DNA of 64,000 nt from the NCBI GenBank assembly GCA_017630215.1, contig JAGBVR010000003.1:1-64000 (forward strand), given 5' to 3'. A model generated the notes under the pieces. That model searched no databases. It saw only the letters and a program-made list of their open reading frames with translations, and was not told the origin of the DNA. Source of the DNA: Bacteroidales bacterium. GTDB lineage: Bacteria; Bacteroidota; Bacteroidia; Bacteroidales; UBA932. Positions 61,887-64,000 of the stretch are shown piece by piece; positions within the stretch are counted from its first letter, which is position 1; the number at the start of each line of letters is the position of its first letter. Both the position numbers and the translations under genes were made by a program.

Positions 61887-63761
61887 ATGAAACTGATAAA
61901 TAAAATCATTGGTGTAGGAATGCTTGCGGCAGCAACTCTGACTTCTTGTTCAGAGGACGGACTCAAGACACCGACCCAGTCATCATTCGACGAGTCTGTA
62001 GTATATTCCAACTACACCCTTGCCGAGTACAATGTATTCGGAATCTACGAAGTGTTCGGCCACACGAACTGCCACCGTGGACGTTACCTCCCTTGGTACG
62101 GTTTCAACACCGATATCGAGCTTTACAACAACACTACAGCTGATGAGAAATCAAGCATTGCAAGATACTCTCAGACAGCCACAAACGGTCAGCTGAATCT
62201 TGCCAACGGCCCTTATAACGAGCTTATGGGCGGTATCGAAAGAGCAAACCTTGCAATCAGAGGAATCCGCCAGTACGGCAATCCTGAAACCAATGCCGAT
62301 ATGGCGGAGCTGCTTGGCGAAGCGCTGACAGCTCGTGCTCTCCTCTACACCGAGCTTCTCAAAGCTTACGGAGAGGTTCCCGCACGTTTCGCTCCGATCG
62401 ATGCAGAGACCATATATCTCAACAAGTCAGACAAGGATATCATCTACAAGCAGCTCCTTGCTGACCTTGAAGAAGCATTCGGATACATGAAATGGCCGGG
62501 ACAGAGCGCAGCTACAGCTACAACCGACCGTCCGAGCCTTGCTTTTGCAAAGGGACTTTACGCACGTCTTGCCCTCATGGCTTCAGGATATTCTCTCCGT
62601 CCGGACGAAGGACTTGTTGGAACCGGAAATCCGGGAACAGTAAGACTCTCTAATGATCCTGAACTTCAGAAGGATGTACTTTATCCTAAGGCATTGGCCG
62701 CTCTCAAGGATGTAATAGAGAATGCAGGTCTGTCGCTTTATGACAGCTACGAGCAGCTTTGGAGAGACTTCAACAATATGGATATTTCAGCCGGTAAGGA
62801 GGTCATTTATGTGATTCCTTCATCGGATACACGCGGACGCTGGAACTACACATTCGCCATCAGGACAGAAGGAAATCCGGAATGGTCTCAGGGTCCTACA
62901 TCAAGCCGTGGAGGTACTGCCGGTCCAGTCCCTACCCTTTATTGGAAATATGAGGACGAGGATGTGCGCCGCGACATGAGCTGCGTGAACTGGAAATGGA
63001 TTCTCGGACCGGACGGCAAGAATATCCAGACACTTGCCGGACCTAATGACTGGTACTTCGGAAAATTCCGCCTTGAATGGCAGTTCAAGTCACCGTATAA
63101 CGGAGGAAATGATGATGGTATCAAGCCTGTATATATGAGATATTCTGACATCCTCCTTATGGCGGCTGAAATCGCAAACGATCCTGCATGCGGAAACCGC
63201 GACGAAGCATTTGCCAAGGATTGTCTCCTGAAAGTTCGCCAGAGAGCCTATAAGGGCAATGAAGGTACAGCCTCTGCATATGTCAACGGTCTGAGCGGCA
63301 AGGATGCCGTCTTCAATGCAATCGTTGATGAAAGAGCACTTGAGTTCGTAGGCGAGATGCTTCGCAAGCAGGACCTCATCCGCTGGAATCTCCTCAAGAC
63401 CAAGATCGACGAGTCGAGACAGGAACTTCAGGCATGGATGGACAATGCCGGCAGTGAATATGGCCCGGCCGTATGGTACAGATATGCAGAAGACGGTTCG
63501 ATCCAGACATATGGATACAATGAACCTGCAACTACAGAGGCAGCTCCGGGAGAAGGCTGGGAGTGCTATACTGATTCTAAGGGAGAAGTTTCGACATACT
63601 TCAAATTCATCAGCGAGGATACAGGCTCATACAGCGAGTCTGCCCAGAAGAAACTCGATTCATTCTACGATGTGAACCCTGATACCAAGCAGTGGTGGCC
63701 GATTCCTGAGGCAACTCTCGTGAACAGCCAGGGTACACTCATAAACGACTATGGATTCTAA
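61887..63761 (+). CDS. SusD-like glycan-binding lipoprotein
   Basis: A 624-residue RagB/SusD family protein. Lipoprotein signal ends ATLTSC (Cys21). Typical TPR-like N-terminal half (YNELMGGIERANLAIRGIRQ, LLGEALTARALLYTELLKAY) and the C-terminal VDERALEFVGEMLRKQDLIR, followed by WWPIPEATLVNSQG. Surface partner of the SusC-like protein 13 bp upstream. The ligand is inferred from the locus. Confidence 0.95.
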   Translation: MKLINKIIGVGMLAAATLTSCSEDGLKTPTQSSFDESVVYSNYTLAEYNVFGIYEVFGHTNCHRGRYLPWYGFNTDIELYNNTTADEKSSIARYSQTATNGQLNLANGPYNELMGGIERANLAIRGIRQYGNPETNADMAELLGEALTARALLYTELLKAYGEVPARFAPIDAETIYLNKSDKDIIYKQLLADLEEAFGYMKWPGQSAATATTDRPSLAFAKGLYARLALMASGYSLRPDEGLVGTGNPGTVRLSNDPELQKDVLYPKALAALKDVIENAGLSLYDSYEQLWRDFNNMDISAGKEVIYVIPSSDTRGRWNYTFAIRTEGNPEWSQGPTSSRGGTAGPVPTLYWKYEDEDVRRDMSCVNWKWILGPDGKNIQTLAGPNDWYFGKFRLEWQFKSPYNGGNDDGIKPVYMRYSDILLMAAEIANDPACGNRDEAFAKDCLLKVRQRAYKGNEGTASAYVNGLSGKDAVFNAIVDERALEFVGEMLRKQDLIRWNLLKTKIDESRQELQAWMDNAGSEYGPAVWYRYAEDGSIQTYGYNEPATTEAAPGEGWECYTDSKGEVSTYFKFISEDTGSYSESAQKKLDSFYDVNPDTKQWWPIPEATLVNSQGTLINDYGF

Positions 63762-63773
63762 TACATGACTAAT

Positions 63774-64000
63774 ATGAAAAGAATATTTTCAGCAATTATA
63801 TCTGGAGTGATGCTTCTCGCCTTAGGTACGGGCTTTTCAGGCTGTACCGAGGAGATGGTCAACATCAATGATGAGATATCTCTTGGAAGGTGCCTTACTC
63901 CTACCGAGCTTTCTGCCAAGGTTATAAACGGAGAGTTCATCGAGTTCTCATGGACAAAGTCCAAGGGAGCTACAGAGTTTGTTCTCGAACTGTATACAGA
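63774..64000 (+). CDS. Start of a surface lipoprotein, cut by the window edge
   Basis: ATG at 63774 (or 63765) begins MKRIFSAIISGVMLLALGTG, with lipobox FSGC. The visible mature part, CLTPTELSAKVINGEFIEFS then WTKSKGATEFVLEL, is an FN3-like strand pattern. This start is typical of DUF5123/DUF4957-type lipoproteins beside SusCD in pectin loci, and SusE-like binding proteins are also possible. Frame is open to the end of the window. Confidence 0.7.
   Translation, partial: MKRIFSAIISGVMLLALGTGFSGCTEEMVNINDEISLGRCLTPTELSAKVINGEFIEFSWTKSKGATEFVLELYT

Overview
The window is chromosomal DNA of a Bacteroidota bacterium, most likely order Bacteroidales. The evidence is a SusC/SusD pair, a fimbrillin/FISUMP-type surface lipoprotein, and Bacteroidota-type promoters (-7 box TAnnTTTG) in front of many genes. 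All calls were made by reading the sequence; no database search was run.

Layout. (1) 1-450: no convincing complete gene, but two families of REP-like palindromes. (2) 451-28900: mostly housekeeping genes: Xaa-Pro aminopeptidase, HemW, small conserved proteins, a degenerate M16 protein, a TPR protein, a U32 RlhA-like protein, PrmC, Ddl, a class A PBP, TopA, an Lrp regulator, IspD, the complete rod-shape cluster mreB-mreC-mreD-mrdA-rodA, S-adenosylhomocysteinase and FabG. (3) 28971-32400: an accessory patch with comF, an IS200-like REP-associated transposase (RAYT) inside a dense field of hairpins, a scar made of diverged pieces of the transposase and of comF, and a decayed paralogue of the C-terminal module of the next gene. 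(4) 32388-35946: a 1139-residue surface lipoprotein preceded by a 39-residue peptide gene. (5) 36161-43771: a membrane methyltransferase-like protein, PAP2 phosphatase, tRNA-Leu(TAA), an orphan Vsr endonuclease with a MutT-like Nudix protein, thioredoxin, a divergent oxyR / superoxide reductase pair with a recognisable OxyR-type operator, a metallophosphoesterase and an alpha/beta hydrolase. (6) 43850-64000: a pectin/galacturonate utilisation locus.

The pectin locus reads as one pathway. The XylR-like AraC regulator and UxaC are transcribed leftward. UxaB, UxaA, a GH28 polygalacturonase, a CE12-CE8 fusion esterase, a GH105-PL1 fusion, an ExuT-like transporter and a PL1 lipoprotein form a tight rightward operon, followed by SusC, SusD and the start of another surface lipoprotein. 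Extracellular and periplasmic esterases and lyases/hydrolases would demethylate, deacetylate and cut homogalacturonan, SusCD would import oligomers, ExuT would import monomers, and UxaC-UxaB-UxaA would convert galacturonate to 2-keto-3-deoxygluconate. The KDG kinase and aldolase are not in the window. A direct repeat spaced by 20 bp upstream of uxaB is a candidate binding site for the regulator.

The most unusual material is in 29785-32520: the RAYT with hairpins of shared architecture but different stems, the chimeric transposase/comF scar, and the decayed and inverted copies of the lipoprotein module. No CRISPR array, prophage, integrase or complete defence system was seen.
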